From assembly GCF_964204645.1 (NCBI RefSeq), contig NC_134031.1, positions 8,782,501 through 8,846,500 on the forward strand: a stretch of 64,000 nt of DNA, written 5' to 3'. The notes under the pieces were generated by a model. The model was not told the origin of the DNA. It saw only the letters and a list, made by a program, of their open reading frames with translations, and made no database searches. Of the stretch, positions 53,773 to 64,000 are shown piece after piece. The DNA is from Tubulanus polymorphus. Taxonomy: Eukaryota; Nemertea; Palaeonemertea; Tubulaniformes; Tubulanidae. Position 1 is the stretch's first letter. Each line of letters opens with the position of its first letter. The position numbers and the translations under genes are program-made.

Positions 53773-56700
53773 ATTTTGTCGCCCGCGACAATTCATTATT
53801 TTGGTTTTATCGCCCACGACAATTCATTAATTTGGTCTTATCGCCAGCGACAATGCATTATTTTGGTTTTGTCGCCCGCGACAATTCTTCTTTTTGGTTT
53901 TGTCGCCCACGACAATTCATTATTTTTGTTTTATATTTTGTTTTTGTCACACGCGACAATTATCTTTTTTGGTTTTGTCGCCCGCGACAATTCAATATCT
54001 TGGTTTTGTCGCCTGAGAAAATTCATTATTTTTGTTTTATCGCCCGCGACAAATCATTATTACGGTTTTATCGCCCGCGACAATTCATTATTTTGGTTTT
54101 GTCGCCCGCGACAATTCACCATTTTGGTTTTGTCGCCCGCGACAATTCATTATTTTGGTTTTATATTTTGTTTTTGTCGCACGCGACAATTATCTTTTTT
54201 GGTTTTGTCGCCCGCGGCAATTCACCATTTTGGTTTTGTCGCCCGCGACAATTCATTATTTTGGTTTTATCGCTCGCGACAATTCATTATTTTGGTTTTA
54301 TCGCCCGCGACAATTCATTATTTTGGTTTTATCGCCCGCGACAATTCATTATTTTGGTTTTGTCGCCCGCGACAATTCATTATTTTGGTTTTGTCGCCCC
54401 GACAATTCTTTTTTTGGTTTTGTCGCCCGCGACAATTCATTAGTTTGGTTTTGTCGCCCGCGAAAATTCAATATTTTGGTTTTGTCGCCCGCGGCAATTC
54501 ATTAGTTTGGTTTTGTCGCCCGCGAAAATTCATTAGTTTGGTTTTGTCGCCCGCGATTATTCATTATTTTGGTTTTATCGCCCGCGACAATTCATTATTG
54601 TGGTTTTATCGCCCGCGACAATTCATTATTTTGGTTTTGTCGCCCGAGACAATTCATTATTTTAGTTTTATCGCCTGCGACAATTCATTATTTTGGTTTT
54701 GTCGCCAGCGACAAATCATTATTTTGGTTTTGTCGCCTGGACAATTCACCATTTTGGTTTTGTCGCCCGCGACAATTCATTATTTTGGTTTTGTCGCCCC
54801 GACAATTCTTTTTTTGGTTTTGTCGCCAGCGACAATTCATTAGTTTGGTTTTGTCGCCCGAGACAATTCAATATTTTGGTTTTATCGCCCACGACAATTC
54901 ATTACTTTGGTTTTATCTCCAGCGACAATTCAATATTTTGGTTTTGTCGCCTTAAAAAAATCATTATTTTTGTTTTATCGCCCGCGACAATTCATTATTA
55001 CGGTTTTATCGCCCGCGACAATTTAATATTTTGGTTTTGTCGCCCGCGACAATTCACCATTTTGGTTTTGTCGCCCGCGACAATTCATTATTTTGGTTTT
55101 ATCGCTCGCGACAATTCATTATTTTGGTTTTATCGCCCGCGACAATTCATTATTTTGGTTTTATCGCCCACGACAATTCATTATTTTGGTTTTGTCGCCC
55201 GCGACAATTCATTATTTTGGTTTTGTCGCCCCGACAATTCTTTTTTTGGTTTTGTCGCCCGCGACAATTCATTAGTTTGGTTTTGTCGCCCGCGACAATT
55301 CAATATTTTGGTTTTGTCGCCCACAACAATTCATTAGTTTGGTTTGTCGCCCGCGATAATTCATTATTTTGGTTTTATCGCCCGCGACATTTCATTATTG
55401 TGGTTTTATCGCCCGAGACAATTCATTATTTTGGTTTTGTCGCCCGAGACAATTCATTATTTTAGTTTTATCACCTGCGACAATTCATTATTTTGGTTTT
55501 ATCGCCAGCGATAATTCATTATTTTGGTTTTGTCGCCTGGACAATTCACCATTTTGGTTTTGTCGCCCGCGACAATTCATTATTTTGGTTTTGTCTCCCC
55601 GACAATTCTTTTTTTGGTTTTGTCGCCAGCGACAATTCATTACTTTGGTTTTATCTCCAGCGACAATTCATCATTTTGGTTTTATCGCCCGCGACAATTC
55701 AATGTTTTGGTTTTGTCGCCCGCGACAATTCACCATTTTGGTTTTGTCGCCCGCGACAATTCATTATTTTGGTTTTATATTTTGTTTTTGTCGCACGCGA
55801 CAATTATCTTTTTTGGTTTTGTCGCCCGCGACAATTCACCATTTTGGTTTTGTCGCCCGCGACAATTCATTATTTTGGTTTGATCGCTCGCGACAATTCA
55901 TTATTTTGGTTTTATCGCCCGCGACAATTCATTATTTTGGTTTTATCGCCCGCGACAATTCATTATTTTGGTTTTGTCGCCCGCGACAATTCATTATTTT
56001 GGTTTTGTCGCCCCGACAATTCTTTTTTTGGTTTTGTCGCCCGCGACAATTCATTAGTTTGGTTTTGTCGCCCGCGAAAATTCAATATTTTGGTTTTGTC
56101 GCCCGCGACAATTCATTAGTTTGGTTTTGTCGCCCGCGAAAATTCATTAGTTTGGTTTTGTCGCCCGCGATTATTCATTATTTTGGTTTTATCGCCCGCG
56201 ACAATTCATTATTGTGGTTTTATCGCCCGCGACAATTCATTATTTTGGTTTTGTCGCCCGAGACATTTCATTATTTTAGTTTTATCGCCTGCGACAATTC
56301 ATTATTTTGGTTTTATCGCCAGCGACAAATCATTATTTTGGTTTTGTCGCCTGGACAATTCACCATTTTGGTTTTGTCGCCCGCGACAATTCATTATTTT
56401 GGTTTTGTCGCCCCGACAATTCTTTTTTTGGTTTTGTCGCCAGCGACAATTCATTAGTTTGGTTTTGTCGCCCGAGACAATTCAATATTTTGGTTTTATC
56501 GCCCACGACAATTCATTACTTTGGTTTTATCTCCAGCGACAATTCAATATTTTGGTTTTGTCGCCTGAAAAAATTCATTATTTTTGTTTTATCACCCGCG
56601 ACAATTCATTATTACGGTTTTATCGCCCGCGACAATTTATTATTTTGGTTTTGTCGCCCGCGACAATTCACCATTTTGGTTTTGTCGCCCGCGACAATTC

Positions 56701-57572
56701 ATTATTTTGGTTTTATCGCTCGCGACAATTCATTATTTTGGTTTTATCGCCCGCGACAATTCATTATTTTGGTTTTATCGCCCACGACAATTCATTATTT
56801 TGGTTTTGTCGCCCGCGACAATTCATTATTTTGGTTTTGTCGCCCCGACAATTCTTTTTTTGGTTTTGTCGCCCGCGACAATTCATTAGTTTGGTTTTGT
56901 CGCCCGCGACAATTCAATATTTTGGTTTTGTCGCCCACAACAATTCATTAGTTTGGTTTGTCGCCCGCGATAATTCATTATTTTGGTTTTATCGCCCGCG
57001 ACATTTCATTATTGTGGTTTTATCGCCCGCGACAATTCATTATTTTAGTTTTATCACCTGCGACAATTCATTATTTTGGTTTTATCGCCAGCGATAATTC
57101 ATTATTTTTGTTTTGGTTTTGTCGCCTGGACAATTCACCATTTTGGTTTTGTCGCCCGCGACAATTCATTATTTTGGTTTTGTCTCCCCGACAATTCTTT
57201 TTTTGGTTTTGTCGCCAGCGACAATTCATTAGTTTGGTTTTGTCGCCCGAGACAATTCAATATTTTGCTTTTATCGCCCACGACAATTCATTACTTTGGT
57301 TTTATCTCCAGCGACAATTCATCATTTTGGTTTTATCGCCCGCGACAATTCAATGTTTTGGTTTTATCGCCCGCGAGAATTCATTATTTTGGTTTTATCG
57401 CCCGCGACAATTCAATATTTTAGTTTTATCGCCCGCGACAATTCATTAGTTTGGTTTTATCGCCCGCGACAATTCATTAGTTTGGTTTTGTCGCCCGCGA
57501 CAATTCAATATTTTGGTTTTATCACCCGCGACAATTCATTAGTTTGGTTTTGTCGCCCGTGACAATTCTTTT
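53773..57572 (+). repeat. 31-bp minisatellite, largest array, with higher-order repeats
   Basis: About 120 units. Blocks recur with a period of about 1.6 kb (54693-55275 against 56307-56889; 55493 against 57076), so amplification proceeded by large segments. Variants such as GTCGCCTGGACAA and GTCGCCCCGACAA mark fixed places in each block. Confidence 0.9.
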
Positions 57573-57574
57573 TC

Positions 57575-58822
57575 AGTCCACTTGGGACTTTAGTCCCAGC
57601 GGGCTATTGTGTTCACTTTTCGTCCGTCCGTCCGTCCATAGACGGAATCCAGTTATTTTGGGAAGTTTTGAAGACGCTTCAAGGTAATGTCTTGATATTT
57701 GGTTTATACATGTATCTACCCTAGACACATCGTCAGCCCAAAAACTGGCCCTGTCAGTTTCAAGATGGCCGACTGGCAGCCATTGTTGTTTGCCAAAATC
57801 AGCACTTTTTAAGCATTTTCGAAGTTTTCGTGGGAAATTTTGAAAACGCTTTGATCAATTACCTTGATCTTTCGTTTATATTTGAATCTACCAAAGGCCC
57901 ATCAGCGTAATAAAATTGGGTCGATCTGACTCAAGATGGCCGTCCTATGACCTTTTTAGTGCCCAAAAATGTAAATTTTGGCCAGAATTCTAGGTCCTGT
58001 AGCTTCCTACTGGTTTGCCATTTCTCAATGCAATTGCTGATGGGTATTCTTTAGAGAGGGATGTTTTATTTTTCACATTTTGATCAGCCAATTATGACGC
58101 AATTGGCGGCCATCTTGGTGTCATCAGTACTCATTCGTAGGTGGGAAAAAGTTTTTCCACATTAAATTGATACCTAAGCATATTGTGTTACTATATTCAA
58201 TTGGAAAGTTGTAGCCCATAACGTGTTCTATGATTTTGGTGAGTTTCTAGGTCATTGGTTTTAGTATGTGGCCATCAGGGGGCGTTGAATAATACAATAA
58301 CTTAGTATTGCTATATTATATTTGTACCTAGGCATATTTTGTTACAATGATCCATTGCAAAGTTGTAGATCATGACATCGTCTATGATTGTGGTGAGTTT
58401 TTAAGGACATTAGTTATTCCATATAGTCACCAGGGGGCGTTGAATAGTAGAATGGCTTAGTATTTCCTTGTTAGATTGGTACCTAGGCATATTTTGTTAC
58501 TATGATCAATTGCAAAGTTGTATTTTATGACATGTACTACGATTGTGGTGAGTTTTAAGGTCATTGGGTTTAGCATATGGTCACCAGGGGCGTTGAATAG
58601 TAGAATAACTTAGTATTTCCATATTAAATTGGTAACGAGGCATATTTTGCTATCACAATCAATTACAAAATCATAGCTGCTCACATGTTCTATGATTGTG
58701 GTGGGTTCCAAGGTCATTGGTATTTGTATATGGTCACTAGAGGGCGTTATGTATTGAAATTGTAAGATTGTTGAGCATTTGAAACCACTTCCCAAGTGAG
58801 CATGGTGTCCCTGGACCCCTAG
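57575..58822 (+). repeat. Full-length hairpin-headed element
   Basis: Head hairpin at 57575-57605 (AGTCCACTTGGGACT variant), a GTCCGTCCGTCC stretch, a middle part, four or five 145-bp units and the terminal GGACCCCTAG. 31-bp units lie on both sides. Confidence 0.75.
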
Positions 58823-59215
58823 TTTGGTTTTGTCTCCCGCGACAATTCATTATTCTGGTTTTGTCGCACGCAACAATTCAATATTTTGTTTTTGTCGTCC
58901 GCGACAATTCATTATTTTGGTTTTATCGCCGCGACAATTCAATATTTTGGTTTTAACGCCCGCGACAATTCATTATTGTGGTTTTATCGCCCGCGACAAT
59001 TCATTATTTTGGTTTTATCGCCCGCGACAATTCATTATCTTTGTTTTGTCGCCCGTGACAATTCAATATTTTTGGTTTTGTCACCCGCGACAATTCATAA
59101 TTTTGGTTTTATCGCCCGCGACAATTCATTATTTTTGTTTTGTCGCCCGTGACAATTCAATATTTTGGTTTTGTCACCCGCGACAATTCATAATTTTGGT
59201 TTTGTCCCCGTGGTT
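58823..59215 (+). repeat. 31-bp minisatellite array
   Basis: About 12 units, matching 32489-32906 in inverted order. Confidence 0.85.
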
Positions 59216-59218
59216 TTG

Positions 59219-59400
59219 TCGGAACATTAAGTTTTTTGGTCGAACAGTGTGTTAAGGTCGTTTTGGAAATTTACTCGGTCTGGTATATTTTGGATTACTG
59301 TGTATGTCATTTGTCAGGACATTAAACAGAAGACGACTTAGGATACTACCTTGCGTGACTAGTTAGACCGTTTCATTCCAAGATGAGGCGTTCCGTTGAT
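59219..59400 (-). pseudogene. LINE reverse-transcriptase fragment
   Basis: Same as the first part of 14161-14515; breaks off at GTTGATTTCG, where the host repeat of the 37.7-kb type begins. Confidence 0.6.
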
Positions 59401-60311
59401 TTCGCGGTTTTTAAAAACTAATTTTAACAATAACCCATTTTCCTCACTAAATTATAATACCAATACACAGGAAATTTACTACTTCAGATTTTAAAAGCAC
59501 TGTCGAGCCGTAAACATCGACAAATCGACGTGTGTCACTACATCGTCGTTCCGGGAATCAGCTGCGAGTTTCTCCTCATTCTGAGAATCTAATCGAGTAC
59601 AAATTAATTTATTACAACCAGTGATTTGGCTGCGGGCGTCAAGTTAATTTAGCAATACCTATTTTTCTTTACCAAATTCACCGTGTTTTTACTGAGATAA
59701 ATCATAAGTGTACCCGGGAGTCGTAGGCCTAAACTAAACACGCCGAAGAGATATAGCGGAGAAAAGCTGTTATGTCGACGAGGTATCAAAATAAAAGAAT
59801 ACATTACTTTATTCGGCCGCGGGCTTCAACCTCTATATCAATACCATCAATACTCTATATTTCCTACAGTACATACCGATCATTGTCAAATGCACAAGGT
59901 ATTTACTAAATACAAGTATATAACACACTCCTTTCCGTATGCTGGAGTCACACTTGAAATTTGGAGTAAGCGTTCGCTGTGGGGGAAAGGAGATCGTTCG
60001 CTTTGTCGCTTGAAGTGTTAAATCGAGTTTTACGTGGCTTCAGGCCTACCGGTATTGAGCTTTACTGTCTTAAACAAACACAGTATAATTGTTGCGTTTA
60101 TTAACGGACTCATTGGATTGAACTTCAAAACAAAATTTTCGACATTTAGGAGGGTTGTTATTCAATAGGCCCACGACCAATCTGTCCGGATGTTAGGCCT
60201 ACGCATATACATAGGCCTACATAGGCTAGTAGCCTCTACTAGGTTAAAGATAAGTTCACTGTAAAGGAGGAATCAGATTTATTAAAATGCACGTTAATTA
60301 GTGATTAACTG
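59401..60311 (+). repeat. Host repeat, further copy
   Basis: 59401-59800 repeats 37710-38110 and 59800-60040 repeats 53430-53660. From 60040 to 60311 the sequence is not clearly repeated and has no gene. Confidence 0.6.
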
Positions 60312-60600
60312 GTCGCGTTCCAACTCGACAAGTCGCCATTTTTATGTCGACATACCGCGATATATCGCGTCAAGTCGACATGAATATGTCGATATATCGT
60401 GACGTTTTGACGACATATTTCGTTTTCTCGACCACTTTCCTCGCGACAAGTCGACGTATTCATGACGACTTGAAACTCAGTCGTCATATCACTGGCATCC
60501 TCATCTTACATTTAGACGTGTCTTCAAATGACGGATTGTCCCGTGGAAAATGGGCGAAAAAATGAAATTTATCGTGAAAACGTCACGATATGTCGACATA
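60312..60600. mobile_element. Truncated foldback MITE (31304 family)
   Basis: Begins GGTCGCGTTCCAACTCGACA and runs through the TCGACATA-rich interior; joined directly to the MITE at 60601. Confidence 0.6.
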
Positions 60601-61012
60601 AGTAATAGGGGTAATGGGCTTTCAGGCCAAAGGTCGAAGGGTCGAGCTCATTAAAAAACAAAACATTAAAAGTAATTTAAAACTATAATATATTTTCATA
60701 ACCGTGTGTATTTTATATTATAACTAAATATTTATTCTAAGATATTAATAGTTTTAATTTTAAAAGCATATTGTATTAAATCAATTGGTCGCTCCACTTC
60801 GCTACCGCTCCGCTCCGCGACCAATTGATTTATTTACAATACACAAATTCATATAATCAAATATATTTTGATAATAATAATAATTCTATTATTCAACTGA
60901 AATACACACGGTTATGAAAATATATTATAGTTTTAAATTACTTTTAATGTTTTGTTTTTTAATGAACTCGACCGTTCAACCTTTAACCTGAAAGCCCATT
61001 ACCCCTATTACT
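60601..61012. mobile_element. Foldback MITE with AGTAATAGGG ends, second copy
   Basis: 412 bp, family of 34960-35362, with ends diverged (GGGCTTTCAGG against ATCTTGTTTCAGG). The flank after 61012 matches the inverted flank of the first copy, but without the zinc-finger gene. Confidence 0.7.
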
Positions 61013-61404
61013 CTTAAAATAATCATATAAATGAATAACATTTAAATTGACAGATTATTCAATATAAAAGTATATATTTACAACATTATTTCAATATTCA
61101 TATTTGTATGAGTTAGATTTTAAACATTAAAAGTGTTAGTAAAGTGTGATTGAAATAATGCATAGCTGTTTATACTAGAACATGATTCTATTTGAGCCTA
61201 TATACATTTCATGTAATGAACTATTGAATAAATCTATAAATTCACAGCTGTTACAGCTGTTACTATGACGCCGAGACATATGAGTCATAATATTGCAAAC
61301 GTGTAGAGAACATTCTAGAAAGGTGTGCCGGAACCAGATGACGTGGCAGGAACTGAATTATCCACTGTATCACGATAGGTAGAACACAATATCCGTGTTG
61401 ACGC

Positions 61405-61613
61405 GATGAGGAGAGAATCCCACAATGATAATAAAAAGTCCGAAAATGAAACTTCGAGATAGTAGTTTATTTCAACGTTTCGACTATATCCTAATAGTCA
61501 TCTTTTATTCCTGAAGATGACTATTAGGATATAGTCGAAACGTTGAAATAAACTACTATCTCGAAGTTTCATTTTCGGACTTTTTATTATCATTGTGGGA
61601 TTCTCTCCTCATC
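61405..61613. repeat. Perfect palindrome, 100-bp arms, 9-nt spacer
   Basis: 61405-61504 and 61514-61613 are exact reverse complements by eye. The right arm starts after CTG with AAGATGACTATTAGG and includes CGAAACGTTGAAATAAAC. No coding. Confidence 0.95.
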
Positions 61614-62354
61614 CTTATCCACTGTAACATAACGCTCAGGATATTCTATCTCTCGAAACGAAATTAGGAGTTTATAGTTTACAATTCTAAATCTAAATGT
61701 AAGTACTGTTTTTTGTAGTTATTAAGGCTATTAAATATGAAACCTTTAGATATATTTAAGTGTATTTAGTATATCTTTTAGATGGCTAGAGTTGCCACTA
61801 ATATCTTTTAGATTTATAAAACGCCATACGCATCAAGAAGTTATAGAGAAACTCAAGATACTCTTTCTGACTGAGGAATCAACAGCAATGGATATCGAAC
61901 CAATAGAAATTAGCACAAGAAACACAAGAATCGCCAAAAGATCGAAGAAGAAATATAAGAATTTCAAAAACATTAAGACTCCAATGATTAAGTTTAACAT
62001 TTGTTGATGTAGTTAAATATTTACCAGCAATTGAAAAAATGTTTGTAATTATAGATTTTATATATAGAAATCAAATGATGTATTGGAAGAAACGACTGAA
62101 CAACTTGTATAATGTATTGTGTAAATTTGATTGGTGAATTTTTATGTACGGTCGTTTCTATTATGATTAGCGCATGCGCATTAAGCAGAAGCGCGCATGA
62201 ATGCGCGGTTTTGCTCAGTGGTATTATTTAGATATCAAGGAATCGAAACTGACTTATCAAAAAGCAGCGAGGAATGAAAAAGGATGACGTTGGTCGAAGA
62301 AATGGAAGAGGATTCTGAAATATTAACCAATTTAGTAAAAAATACATATAATAA
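61614..62354. other. Stretch without a recognised gene
   Basis: AT-rich; a 71-codon open frame at 61792-62007 ending in a basic region is of unknown worth. A GCGCATGCGCATTAAGC stretch near 62170 resembles the GCATGCGCATTAG arms at 36170. The start region of the nuclease gene (TACATATAATAAATGG) closes it. Confidence 0.4.
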
Positions 62355-62960
62355 ATGGAACCAGAACAACCACAAATTATCAATATTACAAATAACACTG
62401 CTGGTGTTATAAATATATATTACAAGAAGTGTTCTAAATGTGAATTAGATAAATTAGCTTTAACAGAATTTAGTAAGCGTAAGATTAGCAAAGATGGTTT
62501 TCAATATTGCTGTAAAACTTGTTTTAAACTATATACCAAACAATATCGAGAAGATAATATAGAACATTATAATTATTATATGTCAGAATATATGAGAGAA
62601 AGATATCAAACAGATCTTAATTTTAGATTGAAACAATGCTTAAGATCTAGATTAACACAATTATTCAACAAAGAAACGCATTCAGAAACACTATCTAATT
62701 TATTGGGTTGTTCAGATGAATTTTTCAAATCATGGATAATATATCAATTCGACGATAAAATGAATATAGATAATTATGGTGAATACTTTCATATTGATCA
62801 TACGTTACCGATTTCTAAATTTAACATGAATGATGAATACAATGAAAAACTTATTTAGAATTGGAAGAATTTAAGACCTTTAGAAAAGAAGGAAAATATA
62901 ATTAAATCTAATAAACTAGATTTACAGTTATATTTAGAACAGTTAACAGAAATTTATTGA
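62355..62960 (+). pseudogene. Viral zinc-ribbon HNH endonuclease, one stop
   Basis: N-terminal CSKCELDKLALTEFSKRK followed by CCKTC gives a four-cysteine ribbon. The HNH part reads YFHIDHTLPISKF, then after TAG at 62856-62858 NWKNLRPLEKKENIIKSNK, the usual order of the family (HIDH ... N ... NLRPL..xxN). An 8-bp loss near 62955 (against 27679-27878) disrupts the C-terminal tail. Probably a DNA-cutting enzyme of the viral element; its role is not known. Confidence 0.7.
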
Positions 62961-63224
62961 TCAATGGAACAATGATCCAAATAATGAACAATACGTTGAG
63001 TCTTTAATGAGTGGTTAAAGATTAATATATCTCAAATAAAAAATATAAACAATTACATAACTTCAACTAACCAGTGAATTCTATTATATTTTTAATATTT
63101 TCTTTTCAAAAAGAGAATACTTTATATTTTGAATAGATCCGAATAGAAACACTTTAGCTTTAACTAGCTAGTATCATTTGAAGAATACTTATAATATTTT
63201 TTTTGCTTTTTTTCTCTAATATAA

Positions 63225-63827
63225 ATGTCAAAGAAATCTAATAAGAATAGTATTGATATTGAAAAAACATTAGATGATTTGGGTATAAGCGATAATAAAG
63301 ATACAGTTGTAACTAATTGTGCTCAAGTTAATTGTAATATAGATTATGAATACTATTTTTATTGTAAGCATCATCTTGAATTATTAATTGCTGGCGGGAA
63401 ATCTAAGGATTTCTTTGGAAAAATAATAACTTTTCAAGAATTAGATGCTATGAAACCCGACAAAGTAATAAAATATTTTAAGATTTATGAAGAGGCAAGA
63501 TTAGCCCGAATAAATGATTCTATTTCAGATGGTATTGTCAAATGTTATTCTAAGTTATGTAACCAGTTAATACCAATTAATGATGAAAATAAATTATATA
63601 GTGATTTGAAAAATGACTATTTAGTTATGACTGAATTACAAAAATGGGTTGGTTATGCTTCATTTCAATTAGGCTCTGTTATGACATTAATTTCTACTGG
63701 CGTCATAACATTTTCGAACATCAAACCTATGGAATATAAATCAGGTAAGAACGAAACAGATGTACTACAACCAAACCGTGAAACAGAAAATGAATCAGAA
63801 CAAAAATTAACTAAAATAAATGAGTGA
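63225..63827 (+). CDS. Conserved viral protein with CxxC-type N-terminus and membrane segment
   Basis: Intact, 200 residues, ATG after TCTCTAATATAAATG. Cysteine/histidine cluster NCAQVNCNIDYEYYFYCKHH near 31-50, helical middle, and a hydrophobic segment near 147-165 (FQLGSVMTLISTGVITF). Resembles, from memory, uncharacterised proteins of invertebrate virus-like elements. Overlaps the next gene (ATGAGTGA). Confidence 0.65.
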   Translation: MSKKSNKNSIDIEKTLDDLGISDNKDTVVTNCAQVNCNIDYEYYFYCKHHLELLIAGGKSKDFFGKIITFQELDAMKPDKVIKYFKIYEEARLARINDSISDGIVKCYSKLCNQLIPINDENKLYSDLKNDYLVMTELQKWVGYASFQLGSVMTLISTGVITFSNIKPMEYKSGKNETDVLQPNRETENESEQKLTKINE

Positions 63828-64000
63828 TGGAGTTAAGAAAAAGGCTAGATCCGAGAAACAAATTAAATGGGCAAGAGAATTAGGTAAAAGATCTTCAGAA
63901 TTAAAAAAAGCCAAGAAAAAGAAATTAACTGATATAAATGAATCACAGACTTTATCTGATATTGATTCAAATAATAATCCATCTGATTCTTCTAATGCTG
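63821..64000 (+). CDS. Small viral protein, paralogue of 25730-26068, cut by window end
   Basis: ATG 63821, 60 codons visible. SEKQIKWARELGKRSSELKK is the same basic motif as in the damaged gene after the ATPase; the membrane segment would lie beyond the window. Confidence 0.65.

Noticed and set aside
61516-61541. Active hammerhead ribozyme
   Set aside because: The core resembles one, but stem I cannot be paired and the palindrome would compete; kept only as a finding to test.

Overview
This is animal nuclear DNA, not a bacterial or viral genome. It holds a spliced host gene with GT-AG introns, many families of DNA-transposon relics and satellites, a Ty3/gypsy-type retroelement and the remains of an integrated Maverick/Polinton-adintovirus-like DNA virus. 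I infer a marine invertebrate, possibly a lophotrochozoan, from the repeat style only; the species is not identified.

Layout. 1-8 kb: the 3' part of a host gene on the + strand, five visible exons, resembling the C1orf131/DUF4602 nucleolar protein family; its two long introns carry nested MITEs, hairpin-headed repeats and a BEL/Pao relic. 8-14.7 kb: repeats, including a hairpin array, a 615-bp duplication, arrays of a 31-bp minisatellite, a hairpin-headed element and a LINE reverse-transcriptase relic. 14.67-27.92 kb: very AT-rich viral insert carrying a 5'-truncated PolB broken by an intein, an antisense zinc-finger gene, a row of capsid and membrane genes, the major capsid protein, a chromodomain integrase and a packaging ATPase. 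About a dozen lesions show that it is decaying, but integrase, ATPase and four small genes are open. 27.9-34.6 kb: inverted copies of the repeats of 9-14.5 kb. 34.6-35.4 kb: a small viral zinc-finger gene and a foldback MITE. 37.0-53.4 kb: a 1.37-kb unit tandemly repeated about four times; the second copy is split by an 11.5-kb gypsy-like provirus (38,524-49,993, genes on the minus strand) with gag, pol and env open and LTRs that look identical. 53.4-59.4 kb: the largest 31-bp array and a third copy of the repeat composite. 60.3-61.6 kb: MITEs and a 209-bp near-perfect palindrome. 62.3-64.0 kb: a second viral segment that runs off the window.

How the genes fit together. In the viral insert the + strand genes form a morphogenesis block (penton-like protein, small membrane proteins, two large conserved proteins, major capsid protein) followed by integrase and ATPase, while zinc-finger and nuclease genes lie on the opposite strand. 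Almost every + strand gene starts at a T-run followed after a few bases by TAAATG, which closely resembles poxvirus late promoters and is the most surprising feature here. In the gypsy-like element, pol lies in the -1 frame relative to gag, with a GGGAAAC slippery heptamer just before the gag stop, and env encodes a furin-cleaved, F-protein-like glycoprotein. Its pol has a long N-terminal extension with a duplicated module carrying RVxF-type motifs.
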